From the NCBI GenBank assembly GCA_002706265.1, contig PAKU01000033.1, positions 62,001-126,000 on the forward strand: a stretch of 64,000 nucleotides of DNA. Reading direction: 5' to 3'. Below, in pieces: positions 32,307 through 39,051 of this stretch (its first letter is position 1; every line of letters starts with the position of its first letter). Position numbers and translations under genes: made by a program. The notes beneath the pieces were generated by a model, which made no database searches, was not told the DNA's origin, and was given only the letters and a program-made list of their open reading frames with translations. The stretch is from Polycyclovorans sp. (GTDB lineage: Bacteria; Pseudomonadota; Gammaproteobacteria; Nevskiales; Nevskiaceae).

Positions 32307-33347
32307 ATGAACGAACCGGGGCCGCCGAAGGGCGAGGTGCTGCTGTACCAGACCGACGATGGCCGGACGCGCGTGGAGTGCCGCTTTGAGGGCGAGACCC
32401 TGTGGCTGACCCAGGCGCAGATGGCAGCGTTATTCCAAGTCACGGTACCGACCATCAACGAGCATCTGAAAGGCATCGTGGCGGAGGGTGAGTTGCAAGC
32501 TGAACGAACTATTCGGCGTTTCCGAACAGTTCGCGTGGAGGGCACGCGGCAGGTCACGCGAGACCTTGAGCACTATGCCTTGGATGCCGTTCTGGCCGTG
32601 GGCTTCCGGGTGCGCTCATCACGCGGCACGACCTTTCGCCAGTGGGCCATTGAGCAGTTGCGGGAGTACGTGGTCAAGGGCTTCGCCATGGACGACGTGC
32701 GCCTCAAGCAGGGTGGCGGGGGCGTCTATTTTGATGAGTTGCTGGCGCGCATCCGTGACATCCGCTCATCGGAGAAGATGTTCTGGCGCAAGGTGCTGGA
32801 CATCTACGCCACCAGTATTGACTACGACCCGCGCGCGGAAGCCTCGCAGGCGTTCTTTGCCGCCGTGCAGAACAAGATGCACTGGGCCGTGCACGGACAG
32901 ACCGCCGCAGAGGTGATTTACCGCCGCGCCGACGCCAGCAAACCCATGATGGGTCTGACCAGCACCAGCGGCACGCGCATCAAGCGGCAGGATGCCGGTG
33001 TCGCCAAAAACTATCTGTCTGCCGATGAGCTGGACGCGCTCAATCGCATCGTGACCCTGTATCTGGAGTTTGCCGAGTTGCAGGCCATGCGCGGCAAGGC
33101 GATGACGATGAAGGGTTGGATTGCCAAGCTGGACGAGTTTCTGCGCATCTCGGATCACGAGATTCTGACGCACGCCGGGCGCATCTCGCAGGACATGGCA
33201 CAGGGCAAGGCAGAGGCCGAGTTCGCCAAGTTCCAAGCGCAGCAAGCGGCCTTGGAAAGCCGCGTAGAGCGAGATTTTGAGCAGGCCATCCAGTTGCTGC
33301 CGAAACCCGGCCCGAAATCTCGCGCCGCCAAGAAGAAACCCACATGA
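32307..33347 (+). CDS. RhuM family protein within the type III operon
   Basis: This 346-residue protein belongs to the RhuM family (named from a Salmonella SPI-3 gene). The N-terminal part resembles a winged-helix DNA-binding domain (WLTQAQMAALFQVTVPTINEHL). The middle has family blocks DLEHYALDAVLAVGFRVRSS, FRQWAIEQLREYVVKGF and the C-terminal block QNKMHWAVHGQTAAEVIYRRAD. The C-terminus is basic. The biochemical role is unknown; relatives have been called virulence or toxin-like proteins. It starts four bases after mod and overlaps res by four bases, so all three are translated together. It is not a normal part of a type III system. Confidence 0.8.
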   Translation: MNEPGPPKGEVLLYQTDDGRTRVECRFEGETLWLTQAQMAALFQVTVPTINEHLKGIVAEGELQAERTIRRFRTVRVEGTRQVTRDLEHYALDAVLAVGFRVRSSRGTTFRQWAIEQLREYVVKGFAMDDVRLKQGGGGVYFDELLARIRDIRSSEKMFWRKVLDIYATSIDYDPRAEASQAFFAAVQNKMHWAVHGQTAAEVIYRRADASKPMMGLTSTSGTRIKRQDAGVAKNYLSADELDALNRIVTLYLEFAELQAMRGKAMTMKGWIAKLDEFLRISDHEILTHAGRISQDMAQGKAEAEFAKFQAQQAALESRVERDFEQAIQLLPKPGPKSRAAKKKPT

Positions 33348-36019
33348 GCGCATTCACCCTCAAGCAGTACCAGCAAGACGCGCTGACCGCGCTGGAAGCC
33401 TTTCTGCACGACAGCCGCAAGATGATGCTGGCCGATGCCTTCAAGGCCGCGCTGGCGAGTCAAGGCCGCGCCGACCCCTACCAGCCGCTGTTTGGCGAGG
33501 TGCCCAGCATCTGCCTGCGCGTGCCGACGGGCGGCGGCAAGACGCTGCTGGCCGCCCACGCTGTTGCGCTGGCGGGCAGGGCGGTTTTGGACACGGACGC
33601 GCCGGTTGCGTTGTGGCTGACGCCGTCGGATGCCATCCGCACCCAAACGCTGGAGGGCTTGAGCAACGCGCATCATCCCTACCGCAAGGCGCTGGGCCAG
33701 CACTTTGGCGACCGGGTGCGGGTGTGCGACCTGGAGAGCTTGCAGACCATCAGCGCACAGGACGTGGGCAAGTCGTGCGTCGTGGTGGTCGCGAGCGTTC
33801 AGGCGTTTAACGTAAGCGATACCGCCAAGCGGTCGGTTTACTCGTTCTTTGAGGAGCTGGCACCGCATTTCGCAGACCTGCCCGCGAACGCCAGCGAGGG
33901 GCTGGAAAAGGTGACGGCCGAGGACTTGCAGAATCAGCCCTTCCTGACGTCTGCCGACATTGGCCGCGTGAAATACTCGATTGCCAATTGGCTTCACCTG
34001 AGTAGGCCAGTGCTCATTGTTGATGAGGCGCAGAATTTTCGAACGCCTCGCTATTTCAAGTCCGTATCACGCCTCAACCCTAGTTGCGTCGTGGAACTCA
34101 CTGCCACACCCGTGTCCGGCAACAACGTGCTGCACCACGTGTCTGCCGCGGAGCTGAAAGCGGAGGAGATGATCAAGCTGCCCATCGTGCTGGCCGAGCA
34201 CCCGGACGGCTGGCGAGCCTGCCTGCGGGATGCGCTGCTGACGCGCACGAACCTGGAGGCGGTGGCGCAGAACGAGCCGGACTACGTGCGCCCCATCGTG
34301 CTGATCCAAGCCGAGCCGAAGGGCGGCGAGGCCACCGTCGATGTCGTTCGCCAGCACCTGCTGGAGGAGCTGAATATCTCGGAGGACCAGATCAAGGTCG
34401 CCACGGGTACGCAGAAGGAACTCGACGGGGTAGACCTATTCGACCCCGCCTGCCCGGTGCGCTACGTCATCACGGTGGAGGCATTGAAGGAGGGCTGGGA
34501 CTGTTCGTTTGCCTATGTGCTGGCGTCCCTGCAATCGGTGAAGTCGGCCAAGGACGTGGAGCAGTTGCTGGGCCGAGTGCTGCGAATGCCGTATGCGAAG
34601 TCCCGCCAGCAGGAGCCGCTGAACAAGGCGTACGCGCATATCGTGGCCGCTAACTTTGCCGAGGCGGCATCGAACCTCAAGGACCGTATGGTCCAGAACA
34701 TGGGCTTTGAGCCGCTGGAGGCCAGCGCCGTCCTGCTACCCGCGCAGCAGCCACTGGGCCTGACGGGTGGCGTTGCCGTGGCGCCGTCGCGGCTGCCGGA
34801 TTGCCATATCCAGCTTGATCAGGTGCCCGATACCCAGCACTGGCCTGAGGACGTGAAGCAGGTGGTGGACATCCGCCCGACCTCGCAGGGCGCCACGGTG
34901 CTGGTCAAGGGCAACGTGGACGCCGATACGCTCAAGCAGGCCGAAACCTTCATCACGCAGGCCGTCCCTGCCAAGCAACGGGAATCGGTGCAGCAACAGT
35001 TTGCCGCGCACCACGCGCTTCGGCGTGCCTTGCAGGCGCCCGCACAACTCGGTGCCAGTTTTGCGCCGATCCCGCAGCTCTGCCTGAATCTTGAAGGTTA
35101 TCTGGAGGTGGTCGAGCGGGAGACGCTTAGCAATCTCGGCGAGTGGAACTTGCTTGACAGCCCCGTTGCCCTGCCAGGCTTTGCCATCCATGAGTCGGTC
35201 AACTCATTTGAGATCGACGTGAATGGCGAGCGTGTGAAGTACCGGCATATCGACGCGCAGCAACTGAACCTCAATGCCATCGGTACCACGGTCAGCGAAC
35301 AGGATTTGGTGCGATGGCTGGACGGGCAGACCCGCAAGCCTTACCTCATGCAAGCGCAGTTGCAGGCGTATCTGGTGAAGATGGTGACGCACCTGACCAA
35401 GGAGCGCGGCTTCACGCTGACCGCGCTGGTTCGGGCTCGGCACCTGCTGGCGCAGGCCATTGGGGAGGCGATTGTCCGACTGCGGCAGGCAGCGATTGCC
35501 AAGGGTTTCGGCAGTCAGCTCCCGCTGATGGTGCTGGCACCGCCTGAGCAGCACGCGATGTGCAGCTTCCGCTTCCAGCCCGGCCAATACCCGGCGCGGA
35601 ACGTCTACCAGGGCAGCTATGAGTTCTCCAAGCACTTCTATCCGGTCATCCACGACCTGAGGGAAAAGACGGCCGGCGGCCAGCGGGCCGAGGAGTTCGT
35701 TTGCGCTCAGGCGCTCGATGCGCACCCCAAGGTCAAGCACTGGGTGCGGAATATCGAGCGGCAGGAGAAGTTCAGCTTCTGGCTGCCCACGGCCACGGAT
35801 TACTTCTACCCCGACTTTGTGGCCGAACTGACCGATGGCCGCTTGCTGGCGGTGGAATACAAGGGTGAGGTCTACGCCAGCAACGACGACTCGCGCGAGA
35901 AGAAGCAAGTCGGCGACCGGTGGGAAAAGTCCAGCGGAGGGCAGTGCCTATTCCTTTTCGCCGTCGCCGATGACAACGGGCGCACGGTCAGTCAGCAAAT
36001 TGCGGACAAGATCGGATGA
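33344..36019 (+). CDS. res: type III restriction endonuclease subunit (Res)
   Basis: The 891-residue enzyme couples an SF2 helicase to a nuclease. Motif I is PTGGGKT (61-67), motif II is DEAQ (227-230) in LIVDEAQNF, motif III TATP (253-256), and motif VI is QLLGRVLRMP. The C-terminal PD-(D/E)XK core is intact: Pro823-Asp824 in FYPDFVAEL and Glu838-Tyr-Lys840 in AVEYKGE. Such Res proteins cleave about 25-27 bases from a recognition site after meeting a second head-to-head site. It overlaps rhuM by four bases. Confidence 0.92.
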   Translation: MSAFTLKQYQQDALTALEAFLHDSRKMMLADAFKAALASQGRADPYQPLFGEVPSICLRVPTGGGKTLLAAHAVALAGRAVLDTDAPVALWLTPSDAIRTQTLEGLSNAHHPYRKALGQHFGDRVRVCDLESLQTISAQDVGKSCVVVVASVQAFNVSDTAKRSVYSFFEELAPHFADLPANASEGLEKVTAEDLQNQPFLTSADIGRVKYSIANWLHLSRPVLIVDEAQNFRTPRYFKSVSRLNPSCVVELTATPVSGNNVLHHVSAAELKAEEMIKLPIVLAEHPDGWRACLRDALLTRTNLEAVAQNEPDYVRPIVLIQAEPKGGEATVDVVRQHLLEELNISEDQIKVATGTQKELDGVDLFDPACPVRYVITVEALKEGWDCSFAYVLASLQSVKSAKDVEQLLGRVLRMPYAKSRQQEPLNKAYAHIVAANFAEAASNLKDRMVQNMGFEPLEASAVLLPAQQPLGLTGGVAVAPSRLPDCHIQLDQVPDTQHWPEDVKQVVDIRPTSQGATVLVKGNVDADTLKQAETFITQAVPAKQRESVQQQFAAHHALRRALQAPAQLGASFAPIPQLCLNLEGYLEVVERETLSNLGEWNLLDSPVALPGFAIHESVNSFEIDVNGERVKYRHIDAQQLNLNAIGTTVSEQDLVRWLDGQTRKPYLMQAQLQAYLVKMVTHLTKERGFTLTALVRARHLLAQAIGEAIVRLRQAAIAKGFGSQLPLMVLAPPEQHAMCSFRFQPGQYPARNVYQGSYEFSKHFYPVIHDLREKTAGGQRAEEFVCAQALDAHPKVKHWVRNIERQEKFSFWLPTATDYFYPDFVAELTDGRLLAVEYKGEVYASNDDSREKKQVGDRWEKSSGGQCLFLFAVADDNGRTVSQQIADKIG

Positions 36020-36050
36020 CGGGCGACCAGACGAGACCCTATAGACCTTC

Positions 36051-36490
36051 GTGAACGGTCACTTGCAGCGGGAGTCGTCCGAAATTGAGTGGGTGCGGCT
36101 CCTTTGGTTCTACAAGCGGTGGGCCAACGACAATCGGCTGTTCCCGCGAACAGCGATTGCGGTCGGGACGGAGGACATGCGCTTCGCAACCGCTGGTCTG
36201 ATGCGAGCCCATTGGAGCGATGCGTCGCCGATCCGCCGGGTTATTCGAGAGACATTCGAGGCCGCAGGCTTTCCGTACTCCAACCCGCATGCGATCCGGC
36301 AGACGTTGGTGATGCCGGGCGAGAAGGTCTGCCGTACCCCATGTCGTCGTGCTGACGACCATCTACAGCTACGGCGAGGTTTCGCGGGGACGGCAGGCGG
36401 AGATCATCCGCTCGCTCGCGGCCAGCGATGGGGTGAAGGCGGTAACCGTCGAAGACCAGTGGTTCCGATTGAGCGCGTCGAGCCCGGGTG
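36051..36490 (+). pseudogene. decayed tyrosine recombinase (island integrase remnant)
   Basis: One frame from 36051 encodes WVRLLWFYKRWANDNRLFPRT, MRFATAGLMRAHW and AAGFPYSNPHAIRQTLV with the H-x-x-R of the active site, the C-terminal half of a tyrosine recombinase. After CRTP (about 36342) the match moves to another frame, VLTTIYSYGEVSRGRQAEIIR (36344-36415), which holds the nucleophile Tyr. About 13 residues that usually hold the GH box are missing at the join, and the N-terminal half is absent. It is therefore inactive. It lies just inside the right att repeat, as expected of an island integrase. Confidence 0.75.
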
Positions 36491-36591
36491 ACCGGGATCA
36501 TTTTTCAGGGTTTGCGCACAAATCTGTGCCCACGACGCTCGGCGTGTCGCAGCTGTATTTGGTAAGACAGCCACAGAGACATGTTTCGAGC

Positions 36592-36601
36592 TTCTGTATC
36601 G
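36592..36601 (+). repeat. right att direct repeat
   Basis: TTCTGTATCG at 36592-36601 repeats the end of mnmE and lies seven bases before the acpH start, so the island stops right at the next gene. A near-match, CTGTATTTGGTAAG, also lies at 36553-36566 and resembles the rest of the mnmE att sequence with one extra base. Confidence 0.55.
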
Positions 36602-36607
36602 TTCGCC

Positions 36608-37201
36608 ATGAACTTTCTTGCCCACCTCTGGCTGGCCGAACGCACCGGCACCTCGCTGGCCGGCGCGGTGCTGGGGGATGTCGTGCGCGGCGCCGATCTG
36701 TCGGCCTATCCGCCGGCGCTGGCGCTGGGCATTCAACTGCATCGGCGGGTGGATGCCACCACCGACCGGCATCCGGCCTTGCACCCGCTGCGGGCGCGCT
36801 TTGCGCCCGGCAGGCGTCGCTATGCGGGCATCGTGCTCGACCTGGTGACCGACCATGTGCTGGCCCGCGACTGGCGGGCGCTTGAAACCGAACCGCTGAC
36901 CGCGTTCTGCGCCCGCGCCGGGCAGGCCATCGCCGAGGCCGCTCCGTGGTTTCTGCAGGCCGGCGGACGCCGCACCACGGCCGGGGACTTCACCCGGTTG
37001 CTGCTTTCGTACCGCGATCCCGCCGGGATCGACCTGGCCCTGCAGCGGGTGGCGTCGCGCCTGCGACAGCCTGCGCTGCTGCTCGACGCCGCCCGCGACT
37101 GGCAGGCCCTGATGCCCGCCCTGAGCCCGGTGGTGCCAGGGCTGCTGCGCGATATCGAGGCGCAGTTGCAGGCCGTGATGCCGGTCGCGACGCAGGCCTG
37201 A
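36608..37201 (+). CDS. acpH: acyl carrier protein phosphodiesterase (AcpH family)
   Basis: The 197-residue protein shows the AcpH HD-fold signature: MNFLAHLWLAERTG, GAVLGDVVRGADL, ALGIQLHRRVDATTDRHP and VLDLVTDHVLARDW. AcpH removes the phosphopantetheine arm from ACP. The start at 36608 was chosen over an in-frame ATG 27 bases upstream by homology. It follows the island's right end, so its original promoter may have been displaced. Confidence 0.85.
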   Translation: MNFLAHLWLAERTGTSLAGAVLGDVVRGADLSAYPPALALGIQLHRRVDATTDRHPALHPLRARFAPGRRRYAGIVLDLVTDHVLARDWRALETEPLTAFCARAGQAIAEAAPWFLQAGGRRTTAGDFTRLLLSYRDPAGIDLALQRVASRLRQPALLLDAARDWQALMPALSPVVPGLLRDIEAQLQAVMPVATQA

Positions 37202-37318
37202 TGGCGGCCCTTGCCGAACCGCGTGGGTGGGCATCGACAGGCGGGCCCGATCTGGGGATGATCAGGCCGGCAATCCGCCCCCCGAGTCATCACTCATGCC
37301 GCTGAGGACCGCACCGGA

Positions 37319-37699
37319 ATGACCGCCCGCCTCGCCGCCGATCTGGTGCTGGTGATCCACCTCGCGTTCATCGTCTGGGCCGTGTTCGGCGGGCTGGCGG
37401 TGCTGTGGCGGGGCGGGATGCTGTGGGCGCATCTGCCGGCGCTGGCGTGGGGGGTGTGGATTGAACTCACGCATGGCATCTGCCCGCTGACGCCGCTGGA
37501 GAATCATTTTCGGGCGGTGGCGGGGCAGTCCGGTTACGACGGCGGCTTCATCGAACATTACCTGTGGCCGCTGATCTACCCGGCCGGGCTGACGCCCGCG
37601 CACCAGCTTGGGCTGGCGTGCGCGCTGCTGCTGATCAATGGCCTGATCTACGGGGTCGTCGGATGGCGGTGGCGGCGGCGTCAGCGACGGTATGATTAA
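37319..37699 (+). CDS. DUF2784 membrane protein
   Basis: This 126-residue protein has three to four membrane segments and the family blocks LVLVIHLAFIVWAVFGGL, THGICPLTPLENHFR and FIEHYLWPLIYP. The conserved CPLTPLEN segment is diagnostic of DUF2784. The function is unknown. It precedes the Nudix gene by 27 bases on the same strand and is likely co-transcribed with it. Confidence 0.8.
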   Translation: MTARLAADLVLVIHLAFIVWAVFGGLAVLWRGGMLWAHLPALAWGVWIELTHGICPLTPLENHFRAVAGQSGYDGGFIEHYLWPLIYPAGLTPAHQLGLACALLLINGLIYGVVGWRWRRRQRRYD

Positions 37700-37726
37700 G
37701 CCCGGTTTCGTTGACGTGACCCCGCC

Positions 37727-38284
37727 ATGACCCAGCCGTTCCGCTTTTGCCCGCAATGTGCGATGCCTCTGGAATTGTCGTTCCAGGGCGATCGTGACCG
37801 TCTCGCCTGCCCCGCCCCTCGCTGCGGCTTTGTGCACTGGGACAACCCGACGCCGGTGGTCGCGGCCATCGTCGAGCACGAGGGACAGATCATTCTGGCG
37901 CGCAACGCGGCGTGGCCCAGTGCGTTCTACGCGCTGATCACCGGATTTCTGGAACGGGGCGAAACCCCTGAAGACGGCGTGCAGCGCGAAGTCGAAGAAG
38001 AGCTGGGGCTGACGCCGCAGGCCGCACATTTTGTGGGCCTCTACGAATTTCACCGGATGAACCAGCTGATCATCGCCTACCACGTGCCCGCCACCGGCAA
38101 CGTGCGCCTGAACGAGGAGCTGGCGGACTGGAAGCACGTGCCCTTTGACGGCATTCACTACTGGCCCGCCGGCACCGGCTACGCCCTGCGCGACTGGGCC
38201 GAGGCGCGCGGCTACGGCGCCACGCGCATGGAGCTGCCGACCCGGATGCAGGCCCCGCAGGCCGGCGAGACCGCGCAGTCATGA
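37727..38284 (+). CDS. Nudix hydrolase with zinc-ribbon domain
   Basis: The 185-residue protein has an N-terminal zinc ribbon with Cys8, Cys11, Cys28 and Cys33, and a complete Nudix box starting at Gly73: GFLERGETPEDGVQREVEEE then LGL, containing REVEEE. The layout resembles NudC-type NADH pyrophosphatases in a short form. The substrate may be a nucleotide or CoA derivative, but is not readable. The stop overlaps the next lipoprotein gene by four bases. Confidence 0.88.
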   Translation: MTQPFRFCPQCAMPLELSFQGDRDRLACPAPRCGFVHWDNPTPVVAAIVEHEGQIILARNAAWPSAFYALITGFLERGETPEDGVQREVEEELGLTPQAAHFVGLYEFHRMNQLIIAYHVPATGNVRLNEELADWKHVPFDGIHYWPAGTGYALRDWAEARGYGATRMELPTRMQAPQAGETAQS

Positions 38285-38655
38285 GCCGCCTCGCGCCATG
38301 GGCGTCGTTGCCGCAGATTGGCCTGGGTCCGGGTTCGGGCCTGCGGGTGCTCTTGGCGACCGCTGCGCTGCTGCTCAGCGCCTGCGCCAATGGCCAGTGG
38401 CCGTGGAGCACGAGCGAAGCCGAAAAGGCCGAGCAGATGAGCGAAGACGCAAAGCCCGGCAGGGTCACCGACTTGGATGGCTTCGCCGCGTTCATCGCGC
38501 TGCGGCCCACGCCCGAACAGTTCCGCACCCGCTATCCCGACGTGCAACTGGTCATGCCCGGCGACATCACCACCAAGGAATTGCGCTTCGACAACAGCCG
38601 CTTCTTTGCCGAAATCGATGACAGCGGCCTGATCACCGGTGGGCGCTTTCAGTAA
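38281..38655 (+). CDS. small lipoprotein of unknown function
   Basis: The 124-residue product carries a signal peptide with lipobox ALLLSAC near residue 35. A basic and acidic linker (EAEKAEQMSEDAKP) follows, and a compact C-terminal domain includes TPEQFRTRYPDVQLVMPG and NSRFFAEIDDSG. The family is unknown to me. It begins four bases before the end of the Nudix gene (ATGA) and precedes the alkyltransferase-like gene. Confidence 0.6.
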   Translation: MSRLAPWASLPQIGLGPGSGLRVLLATAALLLSACANGQWPWSTSEAEKAEQMSEDAKPGRVTDLDGFAAFIALRPTPEQFRTRYPDVQLVMPGDITTKELRFDNSRFFAEIDDSGLITGGRFQ

Positions 38656-38676
38656 GCCAGGGGCGGCCCGGGCCTG

Positions 38677-39033
38677 ATGGCACGCGATGCCGGCCACGCC
38701 TTCGACACCGCTGCGGCGCGCCGCAAGGTGCTCACGGTGATTGCCCGCATTCCCAGAGGCTGCGTGGCCAGCTATGGGCAGGTCGCGTTCGAGGCAGGCT
38801 TTCCGGGGCGGGCGCGCTGGGTGGGGCGCGTGCTCTCCGAGGGGCTGACGCTGCACCAAGGCTGGCACCGGGTGCTGCGCAACGACGGCCTGCTGGGCCT
38901 GCCCAAGGCCAGCCCCGCGCACGTGGAGCAGCGGGCGCTGCTGGTGGCCGAGGGGCACGTGTTCCGCAACGACCGGATCGACATTGCGGCGCACCGCTGG
39001 CGACCGCGCAGCGACGCGCCGCTGGTGGATTGA
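38677..39033 (+). CDS. atl: alkyltransferase-like protein (ATL; MGMT-fold, no active Cys)
   Basis: The 118-residue protein matches the C-terminal DNA-binding domain of O6-alkylguanine-DNA methyltransferases: IPRGCVASYGQVAFEAGFPGRAR and ARWVGRVLSEG. The active-site PCHRV is replaced by GWHRVLRNDG, with Trp where the reactive Cys would sit. This is the signature of ATLs, which bind O6-alkylguanine lesions and pass them to nucleotide excision repair without transferring the alkyl group. It is convergent with the peptidase gene, 18 bases apart. Confidence 0.88.
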   Translation: MARDAGHAFDTAAARRKVLTVIARIPRGCVASYGQVAFEAGFPGRARWVGRVLSEGLTLHQGWHRVLRNDGLLGLPKASPAHVEQRALLVAEGHVFRNDRIDIAAHRWRPRSDAPLVD

Positions 39034-39051
39034 CCCGGCTGTCGCCGGGCC

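Larger units (their letters stand above)
30481..36601. mobile_element. genomic island at the mnmE 3' end (attL/attR bracketed)
   Basis: A 10-bp direct repeat, TTCTGTATCG, occurs at 30481-30490 (end of mnmE) and at 36592-36601, enclosing about 6.1 kb. The interior holds a type III restriction-modification operon with RhuM and, at the right end, a decayed tyrosine recombinase. SGI1-family elements are known to integrate at the end of mnmE (trmE), so the site is a recognised attB. With its integrase broken, the island is now probably immobile. The edges beyond the 10-bp core diverge, so the exact att length is uncertain. Confidence 0.7.
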
